Shown here: positions 37,747 to 47,941 of the stretch, piece after piece
Layout: the number at the start of each line of letters is the position of its first letter
Numbering within the stretch: position 1 is the first letter of the stretch
Assembly: GCF_002310815.1 (NCBI RefSeq)
Contig: NZ_CP011032.1
Span: forward strand, 2,706,001 to 2,770,000
Length of the DNA: 64,000 nucleotides
From: Pseudoalteromonas tunicata
GTDB lineage: Bacteria > Pseudomonadota > Gammaproteobacteria > Enterobacterales > Alteromonadaceae
Reading direction: 5' to 3'
Notes under the pieces: model-generated
What the model saw: only the letters and a program-made list of their open reading frames with translations
The model's database searches: none
What the model was told of the DNA's origin: nothing
Made by a program: the position numbers and the translations under genes

Positions 37747-38304
37747 TTAGATTTCCATCAACTCAGCTTCTTTAACTGCCAGTTTCGCATCTAAATCTTT
37801 AATGAACTTATCTGTAAGCTTTTGAATTTCATCATCACTTTTACGTTGTTCATCTTCAGAGATTGCTTTATCTTTTAGCAATGCTTTAACATCAGCATTT
37901 GCATCACGACGAATGTTACGGATAGCAACACGACCCGCTTCAGCTTCAGCACGTACAACCTTAATCAGGTCTTTACGACGCTCTTCTGTTAACGGAGGAA
38001 GCGGCACACGAATCATCATGCCAGAAGACATTGGGTTTAAACCTAAATCCGACGCTAAAATTGCTTTCTCTACCGCTTGACCTAATGATTTATCAAACAC
38101 AGAAATAGACAATGTACGTGCATCTTCAACACTTACGTTTGCGACTTGGTTTAATGGCGTTTCAGCACCGTAATACATTACTTTTAAGCCGTCTAATAAA
38201 CTTGGATGAGCACGACCAGTACGAATTTTTGATAATTGGCTAACTAGTGCTTCAACACTTTTTTGCATGCGTGTTGCTGCATTTTTTTGAATATCGTTAA
38301 TCAC
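37747..38304 (-). CDS. frr: Ribosome recycling factor
   Basis: RRF (185 aa) splits post-termination ribosomes together with EF-G. Signature segments are the N-terminal [37 protein letters not shown] and [11 protein letters not shown]. The length equals the E. coli protein. It follows pyrH by 32 bp and ends at a strong intrinsic terminator. Confidence 0.98.
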   Translation of the reverse strand: MINDIQKNAATRMQKSVEALVSQLSKIRTGRAHPSLLDGLKVMYYGAETPLNQVANVSVEDARTLSISVFDKSLGQAVEKAILASDLGLNPMSSGMMIRVPLPPLTEERRKDLIKVVRAEAEAGRVAIRNIRRDANADVKALLKDKAISEDEQRKSDDEIQKLTDKFIKDLDAKLAVKEAELMEI

Positions 38305-38336
38305 AATGAATCTTCCTAATCTATTTTTATACTGAT

Positions 38337-39074
38337 TTATTCTGGTGAATTTGAAGTAATTAAAGTGCCTTCATCTTCACCCATAATGACACGTTTTAAC
38401 GCGCCTGGTTTATTCATGTTAAATACGCTGATAGGCATATTATGATCGCGAGCTAATGTAAAGGCTGCAAGATCCATTACTTTAAGCTCTTTTTCAATGA
38501 TTTCACTGTGCGTTAGAGTACGGTACAAGGTGGCATCAGGATTTTTAACTGGATCATCACTGTAAACACCATCAACTTTAGTCGCTTTAATAACCGTATC
38601 GGCTTCGATTTCAATACCACGTAAACACGCAGCAGAATCGGTAGTAAAGAAAGGATTACCTGTGCCCGCAGCAAAAATCACAACTCGGCCTGATTTTAAC
38701 AAGCTGATAGCTTCAGCCCAATTGTACGCGTCACATACACCATTTAATGGAATAGCAGACATTAAACGTGCATTTACAAATGCACGATGTAGCGCATCGC
38801 GCATCGCCAAACCATTCATTACAGTTGCCAGCATGCCCATGTGATCACCGACCACTCGATTCATACCCGCTTCAGCCAAAGAACCACCACGCAAAAAGTT
38901 ACCGCCACCGATAACCAAACCCACTTCTATGTCTAATTCTACTAGCTCTTTAATTTCTTGAGCCATGCGATCAAGTACTTTTGGATCAATTCCAAAACCC
39001 TCATCGCCCATTAAGGCTTCACCACTTAATTTAAGCAGAACACGTCTAAAAATAGGCTTACGATTTGTATTCAT
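38337..39074 (-). CDS. pyrH: Uridylate kinase
   Basis: PyrH (245 aa) phosphorylates UMP to UDP. The amino-acid-kinase fold shows [25 protein letters not shown], a nucleotide-binding segment with [13 protein letters not shown], and [13 protein letters not shown]. In E. coli the enzyme is activated by GTP and inhibited by UTP. It lies between the tsf terminator and frr. Confidence 0.98.
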   Translation of the reverse strand: MNTNRKPIFRRVLLKLSGEALMGDEGFGIDPKVLDRMAQEIKELVELDIEVGLVIGGGNFLRGGSLAEAGMNRVVGDHMGMLATVMNGLAMRDALHRAFVNARLMSAIPLNGVCDAYNWAEAISLLKSGRVVIFAAGTGNPFFTTDSAACLRGIEIEADTVIKATKVDGVYSDDPVKNPDATLYRTLTHSEIIEKELKVMDLAAFTLARDHNMPISVFNMNKPGALKRVIMGEDEGTLITSNSPE

Positions 39075-39110
39075 AGTCTTCCTGGCCAGATTGAAAATTG
39101 AATTTACAGA

Positions 39111-39158
39111 TAAAAAATAACCGCGCTAACTTCTAGCGAAATTACTGCGCGGCTATTC
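39111..39158 (-). terminator. Terminator after tsf
   Basis: On the minus strand, AATAGCCGCGC pairs with GCGCGGTTATT (one G-U pair) across a 20-nt loop and is followed by TTTTTATC. It ends the rpsB-tsf transcript before pyrH. Confidence 0.75.
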
Positions 39159-39219
39159 TAAATAATTTTGTGCATTGAAGCAAAACAAACTAGGCTCGTT
39201 TTACTTCTAAACAAGGTGA

Positions 39220-40071
39220 TTATGCACCTTTTGCAGCTGCAATTTGAGCAGCAACTTCAGCAGCAAAATCTTCTGCTTTTTTCTCGATGCCTTCACCAAC
39301 TTCTAAACGTACGAAGCCAGAAAGTGTCGCGCTTTTCTCTTTAAGGAAATCGCCAACTGATTTTTTCGGATCCATGATGAATGCTTGACCAGTAAGAGAA
39401 ACCTCACCAGTAAATTTCTTCATGCGGCCTTCAACCATTTTTTCTGCGATTTCTGCTGGTTTACCTTCGTTGATTGCGATGTCGATTTGAACTAAACGCT
39501 CTTTTTCAACAACATCAGCAGGTACGTCAGCAGGGTTTAAAAACTCTGGACGTGAAGCAGCTACGTGCATAGCAACGTGCTTAAGTGTCTCTTCATCAGC
39601 TTCACCGGCAACAACAACACCGATACGCTCGCCGTGACGGTAAGTAGCTAAATTAGTACCAGAGATATATTGAACGCGACGTACGTTGATGTTTTCACCA
39701 ATTTTAGCAACTAGTGCAACACGGTCTTCTTCAAACTGAGCTTGTAAATCTTCGATTGTAGTAACAGTCGCGATTGCAGCATCAGAAACTTTGTTAGCAA
39801 ATGCTAAGAAGCTTGCATCTTTAGCTACGAAGTCAGTTTGACAGTTAATTTCTACTAAAGCAGCAACACCGTCAGCTTGTTTGATGATGATTGTACCTTC
39901 AGCAGCAATGTTACCTGCTTTTTTAGCAGCTTTAGCAGCACCGCTCTTACGCATGTTTTCGATCGCTAGCTCGATATCACCGTTAGTTTCAGTTAGTGCT
40001 TTTTTACAATCCATCATGCCAGCGCCAGTGCGCTCACGTAATTCTTTAACTAGGGCAGCAGTTACAGCCAT
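39220..40071 (-). CDS. tsf: Elongation factor Ts
   Basis: EF-Ts (283 aa) is the nucleotide-exchange factor of EF-Tu. The N-terminal module reads [20 protein letters not shown], and the TDFVAKD segment of the core is present. The frame is open to 40116, but the ATG at 40071 is chosen because it begins the conserved N terminus and has GAGGA just upstream. It is co-transcribed with rpsB across a 108-bp gap that contains a hairpin. Confidence 0.98.
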   Translation of the reverse strand: MAVTAALVKELRERTGAGMMDCKKALTETNGDIELAIENMRKSGAAKAAKKAGNIAAEGTIIIKQADGVAALVEINCQTDFVAKDASFLAFANKVSDAAIATVTTIEDLQAQFEEDRVALVAKIGENINVRRVQYISGTNLATYRHGERIGVVVAGEADEETLKHVAMHVAASRPEFLNPADVPADVVEKERLVQIDIAINEGKPAEIAEKMVEGRMKKFTGEVSLTGQAFIMDPKKSVGDFLKEKSATLSGFVRLEVGEGIEKKAEDFAAEVAAQIAAAKGA

Positions 40072-40105
40072 TAGTAAATCCTCAAATTCGAGTCTGTTTG
40101 AAATA

Positions 40106-40126
40106 AGCGGGAGCACTGCTCCCGCT
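40106..40126 (-). other. Hairpin between rpsB and tsf
   Basis: This is a perfect inverted repeat, AGCGGGAGCA/TGCTCCCGCT, with almost no loop. The U-tract after it on the minus strand is weak (TTATTTC), so it may be a leaky terminator or an RNA-processing or stability element that adjusts the rpsB:tsf ratio. Confidence 0.6.
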
Positions 40127-40179
40127 AGATAAAAATATCAAGCCTTCTTGAACATTACATGAAGACTTAATGACAGCTA

Positions 40180-40908
40180 TTATTCAGCTTCTACGAAATC
40201 GTCTTTTTCAGCTTGAACAACTAGGTTGCTTTCGCGACCTTCGATGATGTTTTGAGCAACAGCACCTGTGTATAACTGAACTGCACGGATCGCATCGTCA
40301 TTACCTGGTACGATGAAATCAACACCGTCTGGGTTTGAGTTTGTATCAACGATTGATACAACTGGGATACCTAGATTGTTTGCTTCACGGATAGCGATGT
40401 GCTCATGGTCAGCATCGATAACGAAAAGTGCGTCTGGAAGACCGCCCATATCTTTGATACCACCAAGGCTTTTCTCAAGCTTGTCCATTTCACGAGAAAG
40501 CATTAAAGCTTCTTTTTTGGTTAGCTTTTCGAAAGTACCGTCTTGACTTTGAATTTCAAGCTCTTTTAAACGCTTGATTGACTGACGAACTGTTTTCCAG
40601 TTAGTAAGCATACCACCTAACCAACGGTGATTTACATAATACTGGTCAGAACGCTGTGCGGCTTCTTTAACTGCTTCGCTAGCTGCGCGCTTAGTACCTA
40701 CGAAAAGGATTTTACCTTTGTTTGATGCAACATTTCTTAAGAAAGAAAGTGCTTCGTTGAACATAGGAACTGTGTGCTCAAGGTTGATGATGTGTACACG
40801 GTTACGAGCGCCGAAAATGAAAGGCTTCATTTTTGGATTCCAGTAACGTGCTTGGTGACCGAAGTGAACACCAGCTTGAAGCATGTCGCGCATTGAAACG
40901 TTTGCCAT
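40180..40908 (-). CDS. rpsB: 30S ribosomal protein S2
   Basis: S2 (242 aa) starts [19 protein letters not shown], with the family motifs [19 protein letters not shown] and [12 protein letters not shown]. It is the first gene of the rpsB-tsf operon. The leader of about 190 nt between the predicted promoter and the ATG is long enough for the S2 autoregulation known in E. coli and relatives, but I could not confirm that structure by eye. Confidence 0.98.
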   Translation of the reverse strand: MANVSMRDMLQAGVHFGHQARYWNPKMKPFIFGARNRVHIINLEHTVPMFNEALSFLRNVASNKGKILFVGTKRAASEAVKEAAQRSDQYYVNHRWLGGMLTNWKTVRQSIKRLKELEIQSQDGTFEKLTKKEALMLSREMDKLEKSLGGIKDMGGLPDALFVIDADHEHIAIREANNLGIPVVSIVDTNSNPDGVDFIVPGNDDAIRAVQLYTGAVAQNIIEGRESNLVVQAEKDDFVEAE

Positions 40909-41101
40909 TTTAAATTTCCTTTAAAAGTTTAGGGTTAAGCCTCCACACATCCCATAACACCAACATTTAAATCATTTTTGTGATATAAACGCACCCAAGT
41001 GTATGTGACGATGTGTGTGTGTGTTAATAAAATTAATTAAGTGTCGTCTAAATTACAGTAAAATCAAAAAATGAGATTTTATTTGTAAAAAGACGGCGCG
41101 C

Positions 41102-41130
41102 TTTATACCATATCCAGAGAAATAACTCAA
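41102..41130 (-). promoter_or_regulatory. Promoter of rpsB-tsf
   Basis: On the minus strand, TTGAGT (41130-41125) and TATAAA (41107-41102) have a 17-bp spacer. They are followed by the discriminator GCGCGCC, which is typical of promoters under stringent (ppGpp) and growth-rate control. Confidence 0.8.
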
Positions 41131-41189
41131 ATGTTACGAACAAATTTCGGGCATTTTTTATACCTGACTAAGAGCAGATTGGAGTCTAA

Positions 41190-41978
41190 ATGAGTGCAGT
41201 GATCAAAACCGCAGCCGAAATTGAAAAAATGCGTATTGCAGGCCGCTTAGCAGCCGAAGTCCTTGAAATGATAGAGCCTTTCGTTAAAGCGGGTGTTACA
41301 ACTGAAGCGCTTGACAAGATTTGTCATGATTATATTGTTGAGCAGCAAGATGCTATTCCTGCTCCATTAAATTATCATGGTTTTCCTAAATCAATTTGTA
41401 CTTCAGTCAACCATGTTATTTGCCACGGCATCCCAAATGATAAGCCTTTAAATAATGGCGATATTATCAACATTGATATTACTGTCATTAAAGATGGCTA
41501 CCATGGTGATACTTCTAAAATGTTTTTTGTTGGTGAACCGAGTATTCAAGGCAAGCGTTTAGCCGAAGTCACCCAAGAAAGTTTATATCTGGCCATAAAA
41601 ATGGTTAAACCAGGTGTGCGCTTAGGTGATATTGGTGCAGCAATTCAAAAATATGCCGAAGGTTTTAGCTATTCAATTGTCCGTGAATATTGCGGCCATG
41701 GCATTGGCGCTGAATTTCACGAAGAGCCACAAGTGATGCATTACGGAAAACCGGGTACGGGTGAAGTGCTAAAAGCGGGTATGTGCTTAACCATCGAACC
41801 TATGGTTAATGCGGGTAAACAACAATGTAAATTACTCAACGATGGCTGGACTGTAGTGACTAAAGATCGTAGTTTATCAGCTCAATGGGAGCACACCCTA
41901 TTGGTTACAGATAACGGCGTAGAAATACTGACCCATCGTACCGAAGAGACGATTGATAAAATCATCGTCCACAGCTAA
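41190..41978 (+). CDS. map: Methionine aminopeptidase type I
   Basis: Map (262 aa) removes the initiator Met from nascent proteins. It has the metal ligands in NIDITVIKDGYHGDTSKMF, the His in GHGIGAEFHEEP and the Glu residues in TIEPM and the final WEHTLLV. It is divergent from rpsB, as in E. coli, and is followed 20 bp later by glnD. Confidence 0.98.
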   Translation: MSAVIKTAAEIEKMRIAGRLAAEVLEMIEPFVKAGVTTEALDKICHDYIVEQQDAIPAPLNYHGFPKSICTSVNHVICHGIPNDKPLNNGDIINIDITVIKDGYHGDTSKMFFVGEPSIQGKRLAEVTQESLYLAIKMVKPGVRLGDIGAAIQKYAEGFSYSIVREYCGHGIGAEFHEEPQVMHYGKPGTGEVLKAGMCLTIEPMVNAGKQQCKLLNDGWTVVTKDRSLSAQWEHTLLVTDNGVEILTHRTEETIDKIIVHS

Positions 41979-41998
41979 TTAGAGGAAATCCTTGTTTA

Positions 41999-44620
41999 AT
42001 GCCAGTCCCTGAGTCAATCATAACGCAGCTGAATAACGCCAAGCAGCTCGAAGAGTTTAAACATAGTACTGGCGCATTTTACGACTGGCTTAATCAAGAA
42101 TTTGCCCATCAACCCGTTGAGCGGCTTGTAAAAGCACGCTCAAGTTTTATTGACCAACTTCTTTGTTTGGTCATAAAACGATTCTCTCTCGATAAACAAA
42201 CAGGCTTATTGCTTATTGCCGTCGGGGGGTATGGTCGGGGTGAATTACATCCTTTTTCTGATATTGACTTTTTGCTGCTGGTTGAAACAGAACCCAGCAC
42301 AGAACTATGTGAAAAAATCGGCCAGTTTGTTACTTTTTTATGGGATTTGAATTTAGATATCGGCCACAGTGTCCGAACTCTCGCGCAAACCCTTGAACAA
42401 ACCAAAACAGATGTCACATTTGCCACCAGTTTATTAGAATGTCGCCTACTTTACGGTGCACCGGCGCAATTTGATGCGATGCAAGAAGCATTAGTGACTT
42501 CAGATCAATGGCGCTCCGATGAATTTTTTATCGCAAAAACGAATGAGCAAGCATTACGCCATAATAAATGTAATGGTACAGCCTACAATCTTGAACCTAA
42601 CTTAAAAGAAAACCCTGGTGGCTTAAGAGATATTCAGACCATCATTTGGGTAGCAAAAAAACACTTCCATGCTCATACCTTGCAAGAATTAGTAAATCAC
42701 GGTTACCTCACTCATGAAGAGCACCAAGAGCTATTAGAATGTTTGCAAAATCTTTGGAATATTCGATTTGCGCTGCACCTTGCTGCTGGGCGAAAGGAAA
42801 ACCGCTTATTGTTTGATCATCAACCCCTTGCCGCCGAATTATTGGGGTTTGGTTCTGATGGTCGTGCATCAGTTGAGCGGATGATGAAACGATTATTTCG
42901 GATCATGAGCCGAGTCCGAGAGCTCAATCAAATGCTACTGAGTTATTTTGAGCAATCAATTTTACCTGATGCGATTTCACAAACCCCAGAAGCTCTGACA
43001 GAAGATTTTAACTATATTGGCAATCAAATCATGGTTAAAGACCCTTCGGTTTTCTTTCGCCGTGAAAAAATATTTGAGTTGTTTGAGTTAATAGCACAGC
43101 ACCCGAATTTAACGCATATTCATCCAAGTACCATTCGCACCATACGTCAAGTAAGGCGTCGTTTGCTCGGTGATTTACAAGATTATGCTGCCTGTAGAAA
43201 AGCATTTTTAGCCATTGTACGACACCCAAAAGGTATGGGCCGTGCGTTCACGTTAATGCACAAGCACGGTATTTTAGCCGCCTATTTACCGCAGTGGCGC
43301 AATATTTTTGGCCAGATGCAATTTGACTTATTTCATGCCTATACCGTTGATGAACACACACATAAGTTAATTCAAAATATTTTTGATTATTTTGAGCCCG
43401 ATTGTGTTACTCGCTTTCCACTTTGTCGTGACATCGTCACGCGTATGGAAAAACCAGAATTGCTCTATTTAGCGGGTATTTTCCATGATATCGCAAAAGG
43501 CCGAGGGGGAGATCACTCCGAACTTGGTGCAGTAGATGCGATTGCGTTTGCAAAATTACATGAGTTTTCAAATTTCGATGCCCGCTTAATTGCATGGCTA
43601 GTCGAAAATCACTTATTGATGTCTGTAACTGCACAGCGTAAAGACATTAACGACCCTAATGTGATCAGTGAATTTGCCTCGCGCGTTAAAAATGAAAAGC
43701 AGCTCGATTATCTCTATTGTTTAACTGTTGCCGATATTCGTGCGACTAACGACAACCTTTGGAATGACTGGAAAAATACTTTACTGCGAGAACTTTATTT
43801 ATCGACGCAACGCGCACTGAGGTTAGGTCTTGAAAACCCGATGGATTTACGCGATCAAATTCGCGATAAAAAAATTCAAGTTAAGCAAAAACTCATCACT
43901 ATTGGCTTCACTGAACCACAAATTGACTTGTTATGGAGCCGATTTAAAGCCGATTACTTTACCCGCTTTAGCTCACAGCAAATCACGTGGCACAGTGAAC
44001 ATTTGCTCAATGCCAAAGACGCCACTCAGCCGCTTATTATGGTCTCTGAAGAGCCGATGCATGGCGGCACACAAGTATTTGTTTACAGCCAAGATGAAAT
44101 CAATTTATTTGCCCGATTAGTGAATGCGTTAGGGTCAAAAAAAGCCCACATTCATTATGCACAAGTGATGTCGACCAAAGATGGTTATGCCATTGATAAC
44201 TTTGTGGTATTAGAAAAAGATGGTGAAGCAATCAGTAGTTCAGGACGGATTAACTCAATCCGTCGTAGTATCGAGCAAGCAATCAAAGAAAGTGGTAAAA
44301 AAATCCGCTTTAAAAAGAACCGTACACGCCGTTTTAAAGGTTTTAATATTAAACCTCAAGTCATCGTTCGACCACACGGCCGAAAAGACCGCACTTTAAT
44401 TGAAATTCAGGCGGTAGATATTCCTGGTTTACTGACCAAAATTGCCGAAGTGTTTCATTCGATGGCGCTTAATATTCATGCCGCAAGGATCACCACAGTA
44501 GGTGAACGTGCCGAAGATTTTTTTGTTGTCTCTAATAATGAATTTTTAGCACTCAATGACAATGAACAAATTAGTATTCAAAATGCTTTGATCAAACGAC
44601 TTAATTCAGATAGTGATTAA
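41999..44620 (+). CDS. glnD: PII uridylyltransferase/uridylyl-removing enzyme
   Basis: GlnD (873 aa) senses glutamine and modifies PII. Its domains are a nucleotidyltransferase (GGYGRGELHPFSDIDFLLL, about 75-93), a central helical linker, an HD domain (FHDIAKGRGGDHS, near 500) and two C-terminal ACT domains (near 695 and 805; the second begins VDIPGLLTKIAEVF). The AGAGGA ribosome-binding site precedes the ATG. Its substrate gene glnB lies at 55086 in this window. It shares an operon with map and probably dapD. Confidence 0.98.
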   Translation: MPVPESIITQLNNAKQLEEFKHSTGAFYDWLNQEFAHQPVERLVKARSSFIDQLLCLVIKRFSLDKQTGLLLIAVGGYGRGELHPFSDIDFLLLVETEPSTELCEKIGQFVTFLWDLNLDIGHSVRTLAQTLEQTKTDVTFATSLLECRLLYGAPAQFDAMQEALVTSDQWRSDEFFIAKTNEQALRHNKCNGTAYNLEPNLKENPGGLRDIQTIIWVAKKHFHAHTLQELVNHGYLTHEEHQELLECLQNLWNIRFALHLAAGRKENRLLFDHQPLAAELLGFGSDGRASVERMMKRLFRIMSRVRELNQMLLSYFEQSILPDAISQTPEALTEDFNYIGNQIMVKDPSVFFRREKIFELFELIAQHPNLTHIHPSTIRTIRQVRRRLLGDLQDYAACRKAFLAIVRHPKGMGRAFTLMHKHGILAAYLPQWRNIFGQMQFDLFHAYTVDEHTHKLIQNIFDYFEPDCVTRFPLCRDIVTRMEKPELLYLAGIFHDIAKGRGGDHSELGAVDAIAFAKLHEFSNFDARLIAWLVENHLLMSVTAQRKDINDPNVISEFASRVKNEKQLDYLYCLTVADIRATNDNLWNDWKNTLLRELYLSTQRALRLGLENPMDLRDQIRDKKIQVKQKLITIGFTEPQIDLLWSRFKADYFTRFSSQQITWHSEHLLNAKDATQPLIMVSEEPMHGGTQVFVYSQDEINLFARLVNALGSKKAHIHYAQVMSTKDGYAIDNFVVLEKDGEAISSSGRINSIRRSIEQAIKESGKKIRFKKNRTRRFKGFNIKPQVIVRPHGRKDRTLIEIQAVDIPGLLTKIAEVFHSMALNIHAARITTVGERAEDFFVVSNNEFLALNDNEQISIQNALIKRLNSDSD

Positions 44621-44644
44621 GCAAACACACATTAAGGACCACCA

Positions 44645-45472
44645 ATGTCTAATTTAAAACTTATTATCGAACAAGCGTGGGAAAATCGTGATCAGATAAA
44701 CCCAACAACGGTCGATCCACAAGTAAAAGATGCCATTATCGAAGCACTTAACTTACTCGATAGTGGTGCTGCACGTGTTGCTGAAAAAATTTCAGATGAG
44801 TGGGTAGTACACCAGTGGCTCAAAAAAGCAGTGTTGCTTTCTTTTAGGATCCGCGACAACCAAGCAATGCACGATGGGGTTAATCAATTTTACGATAAAG
44901 TGCCACTAAAATTTAGTGACTACACCCCAGAGCAATTCAAAGAAGGTGGAATGCGCGTAGTACCTAACGCGGTAGCACGTAAAGGCAGTTTTATTGGCAA
45001 GAACGTAGTTCTGATGCCTTCGTATGTCAATATTGGGGCATATGTTGATGATGGCACTATGGTCGATACATGGGCCACTGTAGGTTCGTGTGCACAAATT
45101 GGTAAGAATGTTCACCTTTCAGGTGGTGTTGGCATAGGCGGCGTTTTAGAGCCTTTACAAGCAAATCCTACCATTATTGAAGACAACTGTTTTATTGGTG
45201 CACGCTCAGAAATTGTTGAAGGTGTTATTGTTGAGCAAGGTGCGGTCATTTCAATGGGTGTTTATATCAGCCAAAGCACACGAATTTACGACCGTGAAAC
45301 CGGTGAAACCCACTTTGGCCGTGTGCCTGCTGGGGCTGTTGTTGTACCAGGTTCAATCCCATCATCTGATGGCACCCACAGTTTGTACGCGGCTATTATC
45401 GTTAAAAAAGTCGACCAACAGACTCGTGAAAAAGTAGGTATTAATGCTTTATTGCGCTCTGTTGAAATTTAA
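44645..45472 (+). CDS. dapD: Tetrahydrodipicolinate N-succinyltransferase
   Basis: DapD (275 aa) succinylates tetrahydrodipicolinate on the lysine/diaminopimelate route. It has an N-terminal helical domain and a left-handed beta-helix with [26 protein letters not shown] and [12 protein letters not shown]. It starts 24 bp after glnD behind AAGGA and ends at a strong bidirectional terminator. The map-glnD-dapD order is the same as in E. coli. Confidence 0.98.
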   Translation: MSNLKLIIEQAWENRDQINPTTVDPQVKDAIIEALNLLDSGAARVAEKISDEWVVHQWLKKAVLLSFRIRDNQAMHDGVNQFYDKVPLKFSDYTPEQFKEGGMRVVPNAVARKGSFIGKNVVLMPSYVNIGAYVDDGTMVDTWATVGSCAQIGKNVHLSGGVGIGGVLEPLQANPTIIEDNCFIGARSEIVEGVIVEQGAVISMGVYISQSTRIYDRETGETHFGRVPAGAVVVPGSIPSSDGTHSLYAAIIVKKVDQQTREKVGINALLRSVEI

Positions 45473-45481
45473 CATATCAAC

Positions 45482-45519
45482 AAAAAGGCTAACTTAATTT
45501 ACTTCAAGTTAGCCTTTTT
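45482..45519. terminator. Bidirectional terminator after dapD
   Basis: AAAAAGGCTAACTT and AAGTTAGCCTTTTT form a perfect 14-bp stem with a 10-nt loop. The A and T runs on both sides make it work for dapD on the plus strand and for the transglycosylase-like gene on the minus strand. Confidence 0.9.
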
Positions 45520-45576
45520 AAATTTGTCACAATTGATTGTAAAATCTTAAAAAACACTTCAAAGTACTCAGCCCAA

Positions 45577-46185
45577 TCAAGTAAACAACCGCATAAACCA
45601 GCCTTTATCAAGCTCAGCCTCACACTTTTTTAATTGCGCAGCGTAATTACTAGCACGATGTTTTACTTTTGTGGCTGTATTCATTAGCCATTGTTTCTTT
45701 TTATAAGTACCGCGTTTATAACCGCCCCACCCTTCATGATAATTGAGGTATTGCGCATAGGAGTCCCATTTACTCACCCCATTAATTTTATGGGTTTTAT
45801 AAACAAACCACCCCATAAAATCGATGGCATCTTCAAACTCATCACGATCGGCTCCTGAGTTATCAGACTCTTTGATGTAATCTTGCCAAGTTGGAGTTTT
45901 CGCTTGAGAGTAACCATAAGCCGAACTTTTACGACCGATAGGTATAAAACCAAGAAAATAATCCATTGGCGGTTGAGCATTGTGTTTAAATGAGCTTTCT
46001 TGAAACATCATGCTCATCAACACCTGCTTTGGGGCGCCCCATTTTTCTTGAGCGTCTTTGGCCGCAAAATACCAATCACGTTTTTCACTAAAAATATCGC
46101 AAATATCATGAGGATTTTCAGGAGGTGCTGAAGCGCAGCCTCCTAAAATCAAAATAGACGAAAACAATAAAATATTTTTCTTCAT
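45577..46185 (-). CDS. Lytic-transglycosylase-like lipoprotein
   Basis: This 202-aa protein has a lipoprotein signal with lipobox LGGC (Cys17). The mature part contains MMFQESSFKHNAQPP, an SLT-type segment with the putative catalytic Glu, then SAYGYSQAKTPTW and a YLNYHEGWGGY motif. These fit a lysozyme-like fold of the SLT family that cuts peptidoglycan. There is no extra LysM or sporulation-related domain. It is monocistronic, between dapD (convergent) and gshA. Confidence 0.82.
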   Translation of the reverse strand: MKKNILLFSSILILGGCASAPPENPHDICDIFSEKRDWYFAAKDAQEKWGAPKQVLMSMMFQESSFKHNAQPPMDYFLGFIPIGRKSSAYGYSQAKTPTWQDYIKESDNSGADRDEFEDAIDFMGWFVYKTHKINGVSKWDSYAQYLNYHEGWGGYKRGTYKKKQWLMNTATKVKHRASNYAAQLKKCEAELDKGWFMRLFT

Positions 46186-46267
46186 AGTTTGAACTTTTTA
46201 TTTTTCTACGTGTCTGATTACTTGAATGCAGCAGTTAGCATTGTTTTCATCCCTGAAGAATCCCTTT

Positions 46268-46288
46268 ACGCAGCTCAATGAGCTGCGT
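46268..46288 (+). terminator. Hairpin between gshA and the transglycosylase-like gene
   Basis: ACGCAGCTCA and TGAGCTGCGT form a perfect stem. Seven T residues follow on the plus strand, but both neighbouring genes are on the minus strand, where no T run follows the stem. Read as a terminator it would stop plus-strand (antisense) transcription entering gshA. For gshA itself it would only be a 3' protecting hairpin. Confidence 0.5.
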
Positions 46289-46292
46289 TTTT

Positions 46293-47864
46293 TTATGCAA
46301 AATAATCAGCTAAAAACGTTTCAAAACTAACTGTATCGTTTTGTTCAATCTCACGTTGTTGCTGTAAAGAATGTTTAGCTTGTTCAGCAAAAATGTCTGC
46401 TGTTAGTGTGCTGTAATCTTGCGCTGCAAACTTAGCTTTATACGCTTGCGCTAATGAAAAAGCATAAGCACCATTATCTAAACCCGAAGCAAGTAGTTTG
46501 CTCATATATTGGCCCGAAAAAGTCATTTCAGAATTCACAATCCACTGACTCAAGGTTGCAATAGTATGTGAATATTCATCTGTTTTATACGCTTTATCAA
46601 GATAATCGGCAACTAAAGCAAGATCGGCAAATAAGTTTGCCCCCCAAGTTTGTAACTTAGTCGCTTCCCCATTACGCGATAATACCAACTCAGGATCTCG
46701 GCCATTGTTAACCACAGCACTCAAATTAGCTGAGGCTTGCGCTTGTTCAGCAACTGACATTAACGGCGAAGACTCAAGCGCACAATAGGTTAAAAATACA
46801 TCAAGAAAGCGCATTTGCTCAAGACTAATGCCTACGGATGAAAAAGGATTTACATCCAATGCTCGAACTTCAATGTATTCAATGCCGCCTCGTGCGAGTG
46901 CTTCACTTGGCTTTTCACCTGCTAAAGTATTTCTTTTTGGTCTGATCGGTGAGTAAAACTCATTTTCAATTTGCAAAATATTATGATTAAGCTGCTTACG
47001 GCGACCATCAGGATAATCACCAATTGCATTATATAAGCCAGATGGCGTTGTTATCGCACTTCTAATACCTGCAATATAGTCATCTAAATTATTGTAAGTA
47101 ACGTTTAACGCCGATTGGGCACTATTGGTATATCCTAAGTCACCTAAACGCAATGCAGTACCATAAGGTAAATACAAGCTGCCTTTACCAAAGGATTCAA
47201 AAGGTAATTTTGTTTCTCGCCCTTGTAAAAACGAACTACACAAAGCCGGTGAGGCACCAAACAAGTAACTAATTAGCCATAAGTTGCGTTTGAAGTTTCG
47301 GATAACCGCTAAATAACTTGCAGAAATAAAGTCTTGAAGTTCTTGGGTATCGTTTTGCAGCTCTTGTAGTTTCACCCAAAATGATTCTGGAAACGAAATA
47401 TTAAAATGCACACCGGCAATAGCCTGCATCATACTACCGTAGCGATTCTTTAAACCTTCTCGATACAAGGTTTTCATTTGCCCAGTGTTTGATGTGCCAT
47501 ATTGCGCCAATGCAATTTCATCTTGATGCTTGATAAAACACGGCATACTAATTGGCCATAAAATTTCATCATCTAGTTTAGACAAGGTAAATTTATGAAT
47601 ATCCTCAAGCTGCTTTAATGTGAGTGCTGAGTCAGCTTGCGCCGGAGTGATAAATTCTAACAACGCTTCTGAGAAATCAGTGGTGATATATTTATGCGTT
47701 AATGCACTGCCTAATTCTGCTGAGTGCGGTTTTGAGGACAAGCGCCCTTGTTCTGTGATCCTGAGCGTCTCACGTTCAATACCTCGAATTATTCCAACCA
47801 CTGCGGATAAATTATGAGGCAAACTAAGAGTTTGCAAAGTTGAAATTAATTGCTGATTTGTCAA
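46293..47864 (-). CDS. gshA: Glutamate-cysteine ligase
   Basis: GshA (523 aa) makes gamma-glutamylcysteine, the first step of glutathione synthesis. It is the proteobacterial type 1 family: GIIRGIERETLRI at the N terminus, HKYITTDFSEALLEFITP, MPCF, MQAIAGVHFNISFP and YIEVRALDVNPF are visible. The length matches E. coli (518). It is monocistronic, with a ribosome-binding site AGGATA near 47870. Confidence 0.97.
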   Translation of the reverse strand: MTNQQLISTLQTLSLPHNLSAVVGIIRGIERETLRITEQGRLSSKPHSAELGSALTHKYITTDFSEALLEFITPAQADSALTLKQLEDIHKFTLSKLDDEILWPISMPCFIKHQDEIALAQYGTSNTGQMKTLYREGLKNRYGSMMQAIAGVHFNISFPESFWVKLQELQNDTQELQDFISASYLAVIRNFKRNLWLISYLFGASPALCSSFLQGRETKLPFESFGKGSLYLPYGTALRLGDLGYTNSAQSALNVTYNNLDDYIAGIRSAITTPSGLYNAIGDYPDGRRKQLNHNILQIENEFYSPIRPKRNTLAGEKPSEALARGGIEYIEVRALDVNPFSSVGISLEQMRFLDVFLTYCALESSPLMSVAEQAQASANLSAVVNNGRDPELVLSRNGEATKLQTWGANLFADLALVADYLDKAYKTDEYSHTIATLSQWIVNSEMTFSGQYMSKLLASGLDNGAYAFSLAQAYKAKFAAQDYSTLTADIFAEQAKHSLQQQREIEQNDTVSFETFLADYFA

Positions 47865-47941
47865 AATATATCCTCAAAGCGAAACGCTTTTATAGCCATC
47901 CAGATACAATGGGGGCAAGATTAAAATACTCAAGCTATGAA

